The notes under the pieces were generated by a model. That model made no database searches, was not told the DNA's origin, and was given only the letters and a program-made list of their open reading frames with translations. This document shows positions 12,401 to 25,614 of a stretch of DNA of 64,000 bases, one piece after another. The stretch is from Blasia pusilla. Lineage: Eukaryota; Marchantiophyta; Marchantiopsida; Blasiales. How positions within the stretch are numbered: the first letter of the stretch is position 1; every line of letters starts with the position of its first letter. A program made the translations under genes and the position numbers. The stretch lies in assembly GCA_050084515.1 (NCBI GenBank), contig CM114272.1, forward strand, positions 50,096,001-50,160,000. The letters run 5' to 3'.

Positions 12401-15400
12401 TACCGGTGAGAAATGCCACGATCGCGACCTGCATGTGCCGGACAGAGGCATCGCCATAAGCACTTACAGAAATTTTGCACACATGTATAAGGAAGAGGAA
12501 AGCATAGCGTGAAGGTCTTGCTTCTACTTGGCAGTCAGGACAATACTCGATGGCCTTTCCGGAGAAGTAACCAGACAAAACTGTCACTCTAGTAGAGTTG
12601 ACTGGGTACCTGACAAGTGCGAAAGATGTACAGGAAGCGACTTCTTGATATGAGAAGAAGTTCTCTAGAGGTATTGGCTTTGAACACGTCCCAGATGCCC
12701 AATGCGTAGCGCTGCTTGTTGAGAGCTGCTGGATGACATCCGGTTTTGTCAAACGGTGTGGTCAAATAATTCACCAAATCTTTCCCAGCTTCGTTTTCCT
12801 TGAAAGCGCTTGCTAATTCGGCAACAGGAATGTATCGGTAAGGCTTACTCGAATCTGCCCAGTACTGTCCTTGATCTTTTCTCGAAGTTACCTGCACATC
12901 ACGGCGTACCATGTCTATTAAGGTCGCGAGGAATTTCGTTGTTGTGTCGGTCACATCTGTCGTAGTAACTGATTGCTCAATGGAAACAGCTTCCACGATT
13001 GGCCACTTGGTCAGTTAATTTCACAACCGGGGAAATTGACATGAATTTTAACCTCCTGAAGGAAGTCCGCAACTCCTTTGCGATCTGGAAGCTTGAAGCC
13101 TAATCCTTCGAAGAACTCCAATATTCTGTCTCGTGGACCCAAGTAGACGATATGGCCTTCGGCCAAGAGCAGGATGTCATCAAAAAGATCAAACGTTTCC
13201 GGTGCGGGTTGTAGAAGTGCCATCAGAACAGATCCCTGCAGTAGATGCGTGAAATTCCGTAGACACTTCACAATCTGATATGTGGTCGAACTATCGAGGC
13301 CTGTGGAAATCTCATCCGCGAAGAGAGTTTTCTTGGGTCCCACAACCATTTCACCTGCACAAGTACCAAAACCGAACCGCCAATCATATCGTGATATCTT
13401 TAATTTCAGACACTTGCATGAAGAAGTTCAGGATCCAGATAAACCAATTTTACAGAAAATAGACAAACCTGAAGTGACACGCTTCTTCTGGCCTCCGGAA
13501 ATTCCACGAAGCATATCATTTCCCACAACAGTATCGGCACACAACTCGAGGCCCAGGACTTTCATGATATAGTCCGTGTAAATACTGTGCTTCTTGCCTT
13601 CAACAGCAGCACCCTGCAAGTATCACCGGTGCGTTCAAATTAGTTGGGATATCTAGAATTCCAGTCGAAAATTAAAGTACGTCCGCCTCATAGAAAGAAT
13701 TCCACTCCTCTACAAACGGGATGCTCCACACGAACCTTACTTTCATAAAGGCGTCGATGTCTGGATTCGGATGAATATGATTTGCCTTTTCCCGGCGAGC
13801 CAACTCGACCATCATGTCTGGAAAAATGCGCATAAACCAAATCAAATCAGTTTCGCGAAGATCAATCTGAATTTTCGGGGAAAGTTGTAGAGCTGCAGAA
13901 CCAGCGATTTGGACCAACTCTTTCCAGAATGGTAAAAGTCGCCAGTGAAGACCTTAGCAACTCGTCCTCCGTTTTCCCTAGAATTTCGTCGATCACTCGT
14001 AAATACGAGTCACAATTTTGAATAGCAAGAGGAACTTACCGTATTTGTAACCAACTCCCTGAACCCGAGCGCTAAAGTCTAAAGTTTCTCGGACTGTCAG
14101 TTCCCCGATGTGGTTATCGACTTGACTTATGTACGCAGAAGTTCTTTGAGGGATGAATTCGTTGAGGCCACATCCATTGTAGGTAATTGTACCCGATTTC
14201 TGGAATCAAATTCCATCGAGCGAGAACGCATCAGACACAGCACCGACAAACGTTACACATAATCTTAGTCGGTACTTCGTTCAGCGATGGCGACCGTCAA
14301 GAGTTCAGTCGTAAATTTCACCTTTGCTTGCCAGAAACACCCTAACGCATGTGCCCTCTACTAATAAAATTGTGACAAAATTGATAGTGAACTGGTCGGG
14401 GGAGCTAACCTTGAGTTCTTTATCCAGCTTTCCCGCAAGTGCCAAAAGCAAAGTTGTTTTCCCAGCTCCTGGAGGTCCTAATAGAAGCATCATTCTGTAT
14501 GACATTGAAACGGGAAACGCTTTCAATTAATCTTTAGCAACAAGCTGGGCAGAGCCCAGATCCTGAACCCGATCCTAAGGAGTGGACAGAGCCACCAGAT
14601 TTAAGCTGTATGCGTTACATGCATTCTCGGAGATGGCAAGGCTGGTCAATCAGTATCACGCTGTTTACGAATTTCGGAAACCATGAACGCCTACAGATTG
14701 GTCTACGCAGTTTCAGAACTAGCACACAATAAAACTCGAAAACGATGATGCAAGCATGCCTTCGGCCGCTCTCTCTAGAGCTCTAAAGTTTGAAACTCAT
14801 GGGAAATGGTAAGCTGTCTTTCCAACCAGAACGATCAATTTGTGGCTCCTCAACTAGAAATGACGACTACAGACGCGCGATCTGCTCACCTCCCGGGAAG
14901 CACGGCGCCGCTGATGTCGTTCAAGATGGGAAATTCTCGCTTGTTCGTTGGCAGAATCTTGCATGACGCCAATAAACCCTGTGCACAAATGTGACGCCAC
15001 ACCACACGGTCAATGATCCATAAGCGCAAATCAGATTCTACTGATGTTTTTACAAAACTTGACCATGAAGTCGCCAGATAGCCAGAATTTTCTGCTCAAC
15101 TATCTATTTAGTACGTACCTCAACATAATTGCGGACGAAGTTGAGTAGAGTAGGGAGAGCTCGACTGCCGACGTAAACATCTGCGCTTACGGATAAATTT
15201 TGAAAACGCACTTCAACCGTCGGGTGATGAATGTCGACCCTGCGCAGAAGAATTAGTTCGTGTTTCAAATCGTTGGCGTTAGATAAACGGCCGCCGAAGT
15301 GCGTGGAGCAAAAGGATGGTGATCCTTGCCAAGACGAAATTCAAAACGTTTTACTTGGTAAGGCAAACGAAATAGTGAAAGTACGGAGCCGGATTAAATT

Positions 15401-15784
15401 AGAATTCTCAGCTCCGACGCACCGACGCAGGCGTTCTTGAATGTCCCGAAGGAGGCGCTCGTTGTCTTGCTCGTTAGTCTGAAACGCCCTCTCCACGAGA
15501 GTCGCTCGCTGTATTTTGCCAAGCTTGCGAATATCAGCGAAATCGCCTCCAGCATCGCCTCCCTCTCCTCTGCCCAAGGCATTACCAAGTATAGCCGCGT
15601 TTATCCGATCATACGTCGGAAGCTTCTCCAGAGCGGCCCATTTGAGCGATTCTAAATCATCATTATCTACCTCCACGCTTGACCTCCGCGCGAAGGGCAC
15701 TCGCCCCTCCCCTGTATCCAGCCATACTCTCGACCCTCCATAACTCGATGTATCAAAAACCTCTGGCGCCACCGATTCTGCCAT
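6496..15784 (-). CDS. PDR-type (ABCG full-size) ABC transporter, 23 exons, one 1-nt frame break
   Basis: Exports hydrophobic compounds or hormones across the plasma membrane in this family; the substrate cannot be told. Exons (minus): 15784-15423, 15239-15119, 14978-14890, 14494-14410, 14199-14040, 13817-13741, 13613-13469, 13354-13053, 12891-12610, 12428-12112, 11797-11637, 11433-11330, 11223-11067, 10867-10564, 9950-9618, 9473-9183, 9043-8960, 8770-8637, 8505-8278, 8080-7909, 7647-7560, 7407-7241, 6756-6496. Introns are GT-AG and phases join correctly. Total is about 1474 residues, normal for PDRs. Domains: NBD1 with GPPGAGKTT (~197) and ISGGQKKR (~336); first membrane domain (~540-780); NBD2 with GVSGAGKTT (~921), LSTEQRKR (~1028) and [10 protein letters not shown]; second membrane domain (~1200-1474) ending KFFNFQKR. 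The start is the first ATG, giving a typical [15 protein letters not shown]-terminus. Exon 14 is one base short beside CCCCTTTT at 10634-10641: a real lesion or an assembly error. Confidence 0.95.
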
Positions 15785-17691
15785 CTTCTCCCTCGCCTTG
15801 ATCAGCCGTCAGTTTTTTGCCTCACCACCCGAACAACACGACCTTATTCCATTTCAAGAATCCTCGAATCCCTCGTCCCACTTTCTTTCAATTCTCGCCA
15901 GTCGCAGTCCTCCAATCCAATCTCCCACCCAAAATATCATCACGAGATACAATTATACAAAACTCATGTGCACCTAAATCAACTTCTCTCCTTTCCCTTC
16001 CCACATCTCACAGGCGGTCCAGGAAGCAATCGGGTAGAGTTCCCACTGCTAGATCGAATCCACGAGGCAGCCGTACCTCCCAGGACAGGCGCGGCTTCGA
16101 ATGGCTCCGAGCTGAGTGTGCGCTCTTACCACCGGAGCCACGTACATACACACTTACGGCAAGAGAATAGAAGCACACATGCAGAACGTAAGCACAAGGA
16201 CAGAGCACACCTCAACATGTTCCGGAATCTAGGAGGAAGATCAGATTCACTAAAACTCGGTACGGTGCCGCAGCCCGCCGCGCATCTTGGGTTTGACTTG
16301 CAGAATTTCGGATGGATAGATGCTTTCGGCTTCCGTCCACACTAATCTCAGACCTCGCGAGAACTCACCGAGGAAGGCGCACACCAGCTTTCCTCACTAG
16401 AACCATCGACTTGGCGTTACTCCATCAAACTCGGCTCCCCGATGCTACTGTATACACGGAGCAAATGCTCTTGCTGCACTAAAAAAATTTTCGTCACAAT
16501 ATTGTGCTAAGCAAATCTTTCGCTTACAGATGTACATTTTTTTTCGAATCTAACACTTTGGTCTTTTACTTTGATCCAAGGAAATTTTAGGCATCTCTTT
16601 CATTTTTTCTTAAATGATTTTCCTGTAAAATTCAGGCCAATTTATTTTGGTGCCCAAAAATCTAAATCTCTGTTAGAAAAATATATGATCGAGGTGATTA
16701 TCAATAGTTGCTGTTAAAAATGTAAAACGGTCAATGATTATTTTTATTCAAAACTAATTAGAATTTTTTTTCATTAAAAGTGACTTGTAAAACTCTTACC
16801 ATTTAAAAGTTTTTCTAAGTATCTCGTTCAAGAAAATTATATAATGACTTTTAGCACAGAAACATGTACCATTATGATTTATGCCAATTTACCCCCAAAA
16901 CATTCCAAACTTAGAATCCTACGTGGTATTATACAATTCGGTTGTTAGTATGTCACAGGCTGAAGTTTGCATCTAGATTGCACACGTGGCGCGCTTTAAC
17001 TGTGTTTCTGGGCTTTTGTGAGCTTTTACACGACTCCCTCCTCATCAAGCGTTTGCGATATCGATATCATCGTCGATCCCGGTCCTCCAAATGCCACTTG
17101 GCGCAGTACCAGTGGGAGGAGTGAGCCTAGGACCCGAGTACGTGGCGAGAGGGGCATAAGCGTTTCGGAGCACAACTGAAATCACAACCAATGGGTTCAT
17201 GGAATTCCTTTTCCTCATTACATAAACCTGGCCAGGCGACGCCACCTACTCTAGGCTACACTTTCACGCCCTCAAAATGATCCGGAATATGTAAAACTGA
17301 GAAGGGACCTGCCATGCACTGATCTATCGCTCTCCTTATATTATCCAATCTCGATATCATCCCATTTAACGGGATCGAAAGTATTTTTGAGGGAGTATGG
17401 CACGTGTCAAACAAACGAACAATATAAAATATTCTATTCTTCAATTAGCACATAGATCTAAGTGTAAGGACACGAAATATTCCACATGGTGTTTCCGAAT
17501 ATGATTTGGAAAAAGCATGGATTAAAATTGAGGTTGTGACTAATTTTGGATTACATTTGAAACATATGGAATTTAAGAGATGCGTAAAGTGGATATTGGC
17601 AATGATTTGGATAATTTTGTAAAGTAGTCCTTGTGAGTGAGATCAAATTAAAAATGGAGGATGCGTTTAGCCTAAAAGTGGTAGATGAACC
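15785..17691. other. Upstream region of the PDR gene, no gene recognised
   Basis: This should hold the transporter's 5' UTR and promoter on the minus strand. The first 600 bases are moderately GC-rich and the rest becomes AT-rich. I could not identify a convincing TATA box or any other gene. Confidence 0.4.
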
Positions 17692-17699
17692 CATGCACT

Positions 17700-18101
17700 C
17701 AAGGTTGCACGCGGACAAATCCATGTCTATGCGGGCCCGGGTACCGGAGGTCCACACTTGAGCCCGCAACCGAGCCCGCATCCAAGCGTGCACCAGAGCC
17801 CACCCAGAGCGTGGCCCGTAGCCCGGGGGTGTGGGCTCGTTGGCATGGGGCCCGCATGGCGGGCTCGGTGCGGGCTCGAGGCCCGCCCGTAGTCCGCATG
17901 ATGGGCTTTGGGCCCGCAAATTGGTCCAGCGGATCAAATTTTGGTTCGTTGGACCAAATTTTGCAGGCCCCTAGTCTACACCGCGACCGGATTTCGTGCC
18001 ATCCAACAGGTGCGGGCTTGGGTGCGAGCATGGGCGCAGGACGAACATGTCCGTCGACATGTCTATACTTGTCCGTACATGTCCGTTTCCATGCAACCAT
18101 G
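17700..18101. mobile_element. hAT-type MITE, GC-rich, perfect 8-bp target duplication
   Basis: A 402-bp element is bounded by imperfect terminal inverted repeats, CAAGGTTGCACGCGGACAAA on the left and CATGGTTGCATGGAAACGGA (reverse complement) on the right. It is flanked by an exact 8-bp duplication, CATGCACT, at 17692-17699 and 18102-18109. Eight-base duplications and CA-rich termini are typical of hAT transposons. It carries no transposase. The interior is a GC-rich island (GGGCCCGCA-type motifs) inside AT-rich DNA. The right subterminal region has repeated ACATGTCCG motifs. Confidence 0.85.
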
Positions 18102-18109
18102 CATGCACT

Positions 18110-21100
18110 AGAGGATGTAAGGAAATATTCATATTTCTAGGTTTCTAACTTCCTTGATGATTCTTATCTCGTTCAAGTTATTCCTGCCTTAGGGTCAAAT
18201 TAGGACTTATGTTCAAAGAAATTTGAACCAAAATGCTCCCCACAATAGTCAGTCGACTCCTTCGTCCCACTCATCTTCATTTACAAGCAATTGAGTTTTT
18301 CTTAGAGTATGAGGGCAACAAGACAAAAATATTACCACCATAGGCAATATTTTTTTAATTTTTTTTTCTTACGGGGATTAAACGTGCTCGTCCAAGGTTT
18401 GAGAATAGTGCGTGGACTATCCAAAAAGAGGGGTAAGAGCTAGTATGAGAATTTTAGTTCTAATTCCATTTGATGTAGCAAAAAAACCAGACAATAGTTT
18501 GACTAAGAAAAAATTGACATCTCAAGCCTACAATGGCTCAAGAATAATTAAAAAAAAATTGCTAAAAAATGTGCCCAATTGACAAAGACCTTCTTGTAGT
18601 TGTAAATTGGCAAATATTGTCTCAAATATAGTTGCATTAACAAATGGAAAGATGGTCTTTTGTGTTATTCATAAGAAAAATGTTATTGACGTAACCCAAG
18701 CGGCCGTCATGCTTGAGTCATGGACAAGTGTAATGGTTTTGGTCCTTATTACTTCTTAAGTGCAAAGAGCTCTTAACCTCCGGTTTGGTTTTCTATATCA
18801 TGGAGTAACTGTGCATTTGGAGTGAATGCTCTTCTAAGGATATCGCTGCTTGAAGTCCAAGCTTGATGAGATCAATTTTATGTCAAAATAAATACGCCAA
18901 TTAAGTTGTTAGTCAATCAATGTATTTGAGTTCCATTGTCTAGTTGCATGTTGTGCTCCAAGTATACTATACGCTTTTGAAATGAAAATTAGGTCCATTC
19001 ATTGGAAGAAGATTAATTGAGGATTGCGAAAATCATAGAAAGAATAAGAAAGATCAAATGACAATAAGGTTAACCTCGCTATTTAACGACATCTACAAAT
19101 TAATCTTACAAATAGACTCTTAAACCTCAAATTAGTAATGTATTAGAGCCTTTTGTTACTTGTATCTTATTAAGATACAAGTTAATAAAGGGACATGAAG
19201 GCAAGCATGTCCCTAAGTTACAGGGACATAAAGGCAAGCATCTCATACAAATCACACTTGTATTTAGTATTTGTAAAAAGAAAAAGATAAAGTATTCATA
19301 GAATACGACCCATACCAATGGATGGGGAAAAAAAAACTTTGAGTGGATAACCTTGGACAGATCATATATAGTATCTTGTGAAAATTGGGGAAAAGGTTGG
19401 AAAAAGATAGTTGATGAGAAAATCATGCATATAAAGTAATAAAAATAGGAGATATTTGTATAATTTATACAATGTGGGCGGAAGATGATGTGTTTTTGTG
19501 ATAGATATTGATGTAGGATACTCTACACCTGTTTATTGAGCTATAAATTAAAGAAAGTAGATGAATATGGAATTGTGAAATATGGAAGGTAAAACTATAA
19601 GTTTAATATACTAGACATAGATAGAAGATGCTCGTGAACACATTGATTGGGTGAAGAGTGACTCTAGGTGGATTGAAAGAAGTTTCATCTACAATTAAAT
19701 TAGAGTCTCACTAACTTTTGGCAAATGTTAAAGTAACATCTCCTATTAAATTGATGTGGATGTCTATTCTCTAGTCCATTTCTCATATTAAATAGAAAGC
19801 ATCTCTATTTCAATACAAAAAGTAGTAGAATCTGATAAATATTGTAAGTAACTCATTAGTGTGATGAATTGGTCTAAGGCTATAGTCCACAATATGAACT
19901 AGCCTTTTTTTTAAAACATCTCCAAGTCATCTTATTGAGTCGAAACCTACAAAACTCTTTCTATATTATCCTACTAGTAGACTTTTGGTCACTTCTAACC
20001 CTTTCCAATATTCTATAAAAGAAAAGTCACAAGTGGAATAGATCATTTGGTCTATGGCTATAGATCTTAAGGAGTAGGCAAGACTTGAGATAATTTTCTA
20101 TAAAGAAAATTTTGCCTAGAAGAAGGACAAGAGACAATTTATATAAATATCTAAGTCATACTTAACTAACTAAGTATGAACTAGAGCCGTGACTTAGTTA
20201 GTTCATACTAGACCTAGAGACAAAGTATATATGTCCATTTGATGAATACTCATATTTTAGTTTAGTTTGTAAGTGGAGTTATAAATGATAAATATAATTA
20301 TTTAATTTAGAATTAGTATAATTTAATAAATTAATTCCAAAATTTGATATAAATAGTAAAAATATAGAAATATCTACTCGATTATCTTTTCCAAAGATAA
20401 AAGGACATCCAAGAATGAAAATTAAGATTTTTTGAAAGGACATTATAAAAACGTGTGTACAAGGAGGTCTATTGTAACAATCTTCTAATCTTGAAATTTT
20501 GTGATAGTACATGAGGTTATGGTTAGAGGAAGCATCAATATTTTTGGTGTTATTCTATTTCTATTTCTTTAGGTAAGATTAAAAACCAAACTTGAAATTT
20601 TGACTATCATTTTTATTTTAATTCCTCATTTAGAAAAAAGCTAAGTTGTTTAAGAGGTTGCAACTAAGTCTTTTTCCATTCCTCCAAAGTTTAGGAAGGT
20701 CCCATGATTAAGTTATAAGCTTAGCCAAACCCAATAAATAATACTAGACTATAATATGAAAGTGTACGCTAAGTCTTGTCTATAACCATTTTCTCATCCC
20801 GTCTTCTATATAAACCATCATCACTACTAAAAAAAACTATAGAAAATTTTCAAACTAGGGCTAATGGATAGAGTACGGATGGAAAAGGAATGGAGGATGG
20901 GGCGTATACACGTATGGGGTGAATGGATGGAGTAAGATTGTACAAATAGAATTGATGGGCGGATGAAAGGTGGAATTCAAATGTGGGAGGGATTTGCATA
21001 AAGGGTGCAGCACATGAACGAAAGTAAGAGATAGAAGGATGAACAGACCGATGGAGGATAGGGCATATGAATGGAAAAATGTTTTTGGTCATTTAGTCCA

Positions 21101-21459
21101 TATCATCAAATTACTTTTAGTGTCATCTATATAATATGCCAATCATGATAATATGACTCACTTGTTCATGCCATGTCAAAAAACTATGCTAGTCATTCAA
21201 ACCATGTGAAAGCTATGAATTGGCTTTTGTGTCTCTACGAGTAACTTCTCATTTCTAGTGATTGATGGTGATATATGACTTAATATACAAGTGAGAAAAC
21301 TAAGGATTTCTTCTACTGAGATTCGATGCTAGTTTTGAGAGTGCTTCAAGGTTCATATTTGAGTGCATATTACTTAATCGAATAAAAATATCAAGTTATA
21401 TACCAATATGTTAGGATTTTTTTGTCACTAACTCAATGTTATTCTACTTTTACAAGAAG
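18110..21459. other. AT-rich intergenic DNA
   Basis: No coding region recognised; short open frames only. Probably old decayed transposon sequence, but I cannot assign it. Confidence 0.4.
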
Positions 21460-21514
21460 CACATATGAATATCCAACGTGTCAAAAATCGTAACACGTTG
21501 GATGTTCATATGTG
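21460..21514. repeat. Near-perfect hairpin, 22-bp arms, 11-base loop
   Basis: Arms 21460-21481 and 21493-21514 are reverse complements apart from one position that would form a G:U pair in RNA. Outer sequence adds weaker pairing. It could be a MITE remnant or a small-RNA-type hairpin. Confidence 0.7.
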
Positions 21515-22129
21515 TTGCGTATAGAAGTACAAGAACTGGGTGGTACAAAATTATATGTATACTCTCACATCTTGGTTTGAAATAAGTCCTCTTGATTGTA
21601 ATGGGATGAATCAATGGGTCAAGGTGCATATATGAGTAAGAAGGGAAATGGAGTTGCATAATGGTTTGTTTGATGATTTATCCTTTTTTTAACATACTTG
21701 CACATGCAAATTTCTTTGTATGATATGTTCAAATAAACGGGACTCTATTGTATGTTGTTTTAGACAAGTAAAGCCATTTTAGGGTTTTTCCACAAGGGCA
21801 AGAACTTACGGAAAAAATTCAAAAGTTTTTGCAATAAGAAAGGATTCCTCGAAAAAAAGGGTAATAGGGTTATATACAATACCTGTATTCTAAAGTACAT
21901 ATCCAATTACAAAATGGAAGAGTTTTCCAAGAATCGTGTATCTACCTAAAATAAAACGTTGAAGAAAATCGCTAGGTTTGAAATGGTATAAACTGCACAC
22001 TCCAAAGATGCATCTATCTAATTAATAGAAAATTCATTTGCTCATTTGAGGTCTCCAATTTTTCTATTAATTTCTAACCATCTAGCACCAAATAAGTTGG
22101 AGCAACTCATCATAAGTCAAAGTATTAAA

Positions 22130-22335
22130 AACAAAAAAGGCATTTACAAACTATAAGCATTATTTTGAAGTACTTAAGGTCATGTGGCAACATATGAAGC
22201 ACATATAAATGCAAAAAAGGAATTTTACAGACTATAAGCATCCTTTTTTGCATGCCATATGAAGCACATATGGCATGAAAAAAAAAGGCATTTTACAAAC
22301 TATAAACAGTATTTTGAAGTACTTAAAGGCATGTG
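22130..22335. repeat. Local repeats of a TTTACAAACTATAAGCA block
   Basis: The block CATTTTACAAACTATAAGCA followed by TATTTTGAAGTACTTAA occurs at both ends of the stretch, with a shorter copy between and a small palindrome (GCCATATG...CATATGGC). It looks like a locally duplicated AT-rich sequence of unknown origin. Confidence 0.5.
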
Positions 22336-22979
22336 GCAAAGGTGCAACTTGGGCTAAAAGAGATATCAAGAATGAGAACCGATTTAGAAATTAAAGTGAA
22401 AGGTCCTCCTTTGTATTGTGCACATAATCCTTAGGCTAAATAACACGCAGTGTTGTGACCATCTATACCTATGCTCATCAAATAAGATACCATATTCAAT
22501 CCAGGAGTCCATAAATCTTAACAATCATGTACGCACCAAAGGGGTTCCAATTTAATTTAAAGGAATATGAAATCAACAAGCACATTAACACTCCATAGCC
22601 CTCTTATTGTATGGTGAGAAAACATAATATAAATAAATCATTGAAATATATAACAAATCTTGATGATACAAAGTGGCCTAGTCTGTCCATGGGCTCACAA
22701 TAGAACTTTTTTGGAACCAAAACATGGAGAAAACTCAACATATAAGAATGCGTTGTTCATGCGATTCCCAAAGAATATTACTATTTAGCTAGGAAACTAG
22801 GGTTCTTGACCTAGTTTCAGAATTTTTATTTATAGAAAAAATTGCAAACCTTAATCCTCTACAAGATTATCCCTACCATGATGCAAGATAGGATTAGATT
22901 ATCCTAATATTAATGTTATTCCATAATTAACCTACATTATATCACTATGGCTCCTTTGATGTCTAAATCGAGACATCTA

Positions 22980-23520
22980 GGCTTCTCCTTAAGATAAGGA
23001 GGACGTATAGATTAAGGGGCCATACAAGGGGAACATTTAGATTAATTAATGATGCACATTAAGAAGTGAATGTTAAGAATCCAACATGTCAATGAAAATC
23101 CAATCTAATAGTAAGAGACTTGGGCTATATATATATATATAAGGCCAAGAAGACCATAACTTCACTATCTCATGGAATGAGGTTTAATAAAAGGAGAGAA
23201 TAAGCTCTTTAAGCTTTCTCTTCTTGAATTACACCCTCTCTCCTTCCCCATTGCTCTTCCAGATGGTGTATGTCATCTCATCTTTCCTAACCTACAATAT
23301 ATGGTCAAGGGTAAATTCTTGAAAAGGAAAGTCAATCGAGCCCCAAATTAGGGAACTTTCCAAAATGGTAAGTTCTTGGAAATAAATCCAAATGAGCCAA
23401 AACCAAATGTTAACTTGCTAAATTATGTTACCCTCATCCTAAAGAACCTAAACCTATTAAGATCGATATCTAACCTTCTTAGATATATCGCCAAGATATT
23501 CTATGGAAAATTTTGCTCCA
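22980..23520 (+). repeat. LTR-like repeat, related to 42560-43130
   Basis: Contains a strong TATA run (TATATATATATATATAA, 23126-23142), a pyrimidine-rich segment and a segment from about 23295 to 23420 (GGTCAAGGG, TAAGTTCTTGGAAATAAATCC, AAATGAGCC) that aligns with 42980-43090. This suggests two decayed copies of one retroelement LTR/leader. Ends are not defined. Confidence 0.45.
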
Positions 23521-24129
23521 ATCTAAATTAAAAGACTTCACATACGACATCTCATGGTTAGATATTAATTTGTAGTTTTCTTAGTTCTTTGTTCAAAATG
23601 CAAATTTTGGAGTTGGAAGCAACAATTATAGACTGACATAACTTATTGATAAGAAGAAAGTATGGCTTGTGAAGAGAAAATTGAGAGAATTTGTTTAGTT
23701 CTTCTTTGAATATATTTAAAAAATAGAATATTCCATTTTTGGAATCCCATAGATAAGGGAATATAAATTACTCATCTCCAAGGTGAGGAGCCCATCGTCA
23801 ATAGATCCTTGATAATCGCTCAATAAAGATTTATGTTGTTTTGATCTTTTGATGTGATGCAATATGCTTATCTCAAAGGTATTTGTTGATATTTTTTTCT
23901 TAACAAGAATTATATATGATTCATCGTGAAGAATGTTTGATTCACTATTATATTATGTGTGGATCCACGTTCATTATATATATGACAAATCCCTTCCCTT
24001 GGAAAACTAGAAGTATTTTATCTCTAGATGACAAGGGTTGTATACGGAAGATCTAAGTAGAGTTGGGAACTTCCAAGAGGATCATGTAGTCTCATATGTG
24101 ACATTATAAGTAGTCAATATGTCATGCGC
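23521..24129. other. AT-rich intergenic DNA
   Basis: Nothing recognised. Confidence 0.35.
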
Positions 24130-25111
24130 CTACTCTCCTTGAACGTCAATCTTAGTGTTGAGGAAGCGTACGTTCAGTAGGACACGCTCTCATCGCCCAC
24201 TTGCATCCAAACACATTCACGTTAGTCTGGCTTTGGGTCCAACGACCTTCCAACCCACCGAGTCCTCAACTCGGAATCTCATCAAGCTCAACCTCCCCTC
24301 ATTCCTAGGTTCCCAACACGGCAAGTCCTTCAAGACTTGGAACAGACTTTCTGGTTAGTCCAGAAACCTAAAACGGTACTTGCGCGCCTACCGGTCCCGA
24401 CTGTTCAACAGACCTCGTGCAAGTTCCTAATTGGGACCCAAGTAATTGAGTCGCGGGTTGGAATCCAAGAGGGATCTCTAAAATTCACCTCAATAGACTT
24501 GGTTCAGGTTTTCAAGCCCAACTCCAAACTCCCAATCCGTTCCATGCCCTTGAGCCGCCCCGTGGCGCCCATAGTGGGGTTCGAGTCCCAAGCACCCTTG
24601 GAGACCTTTCCTCTTACTTGTACTTCTGGGGATCTCCACTAACCCTCCACCTTTGTAAAAGGATGGTCGGTCCCTTCATTGTGGCCCTCAACCCGACTCT
24701 ACTTATAGTCGTTTTCGGGTCGTTTCTCAGCCGCTACTTGTGCGTCTAAGATGGGTGTAGTGCGTCTGAACTGGCTTTTCATAAGCTTTCCAACGCATCC
24801 TTACTTGTCCCAAACGCATCTGGGCACTAAAAGTTATGCCCATAAATACAGTCAAAAATTCTCAAACACTAGTGGCGTCCCAAATCCAGGTTCCTTCCTT
24901 TGGCAACCCACTTCCTAGACTTGACTCCTCTCAAGTCTTGATATGCGTTTGGTCCAAGTTTCTCAGTCGTAACCACAACATATGAAACGCGAAGCCTCGC
25001 TTACGTCTCATCTCTTATCTCTTCTCCGAGACCACTCCAACGCGCAAACCATCTTAGCGTGAGCTCGCTAGTGTTCCGATATTCAGCTTTGGCGCTCGTT
25101 TGGTCATGAGG
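24130..25111 (-). repeat. LTR of family C, minus orientation
   Basis: Read on the minus strand it starts TGTCACGACCCTCATGACC at 25111 and aligns along nearly its whole length with the plus-strand sequence at 26427-27410. Shared blocks include GACTTGAGAGG, GGTTGCCAAAGG, CTCCAAGGGTG, GGACTAACCAGAAAG and the GACGTTCAAG block near the far end. A TG start and such length (about 980 bp) fit an LTR. It is less mutated than its partner. Confidence 0.7.
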
Positions 25112-25580
25112 GTCGTGACACAATAGATAGAGTTCCATTATGTTGATGACATAGCTAAAGAGTCAATGGGTTGTGTGAGTGTAACTTTGTACTCAATGGT
25201 CGAATAGGGTTGGCGATAATTCCGTTGCGTTGAGATTTTCATTTAGGATAATCCCTTTATTTTGCTATTTTGGGCCATGTGACTAGTCCATTGACCGGTC
25301 GACAATCAACTAGTAATCTATATGTGTAAGTTATCGTTGTGGGTTATTTTGGGGGAAAGAAATCTCTTGAATCTTCTCAAGTGTATAAAGATAAGTGACA
25401 TGGCTTTCACTGGCCATCTTTCTTATGTTCAGCCTTTAGAGCTCTCATCCTTTTTGGGTTTCGTACAAGGTTGGGCGCTTGAGTTCTGATTCCTTCATAG
25501 CAAAGTGTGGATGTGGCTTGATATGGCTAAGTAGTTTCAAGAGTAGAGTTAGTTGTTTTTACTTTCATTTCATCTATTGA
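25107..25580 (+). repeat. Degenerate LTR of the family-B gypsy element
   Basis: Aligns in order with the LTR at 52307-52785: GAGTGTAACTTTGT, the GTATAAAGA TATA region, GGCCATCTTTCTTATGTT, GATTCCTTCATAGC, GGCTTGATATGGC and the AGAGTAGAGTTAG-to-TTTTTACT end. Most differences are C-to-T or G-to-A, so it is AT-enriched relative to its relatives. Confidence 0.75.
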
Positions 25581-25614
25581 TTCACGATAGATTATAGTTG
25601 CTAAGTTTACAAAC

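Noticed and set aside
17685-18140. Protein-coding open frames of 130-150 codons in the GC-rich island
   Set aside because: They fall inside a MITE with terminal inverted repeats and target duplication; the long frames result from GC-rich sequence.
24155-24642. Plus-strand open frames resembling those on the minus strand at 26918-27196
   Set aside because: The similarity is between two copies of an LTR in opposite orientation, not between proteins.
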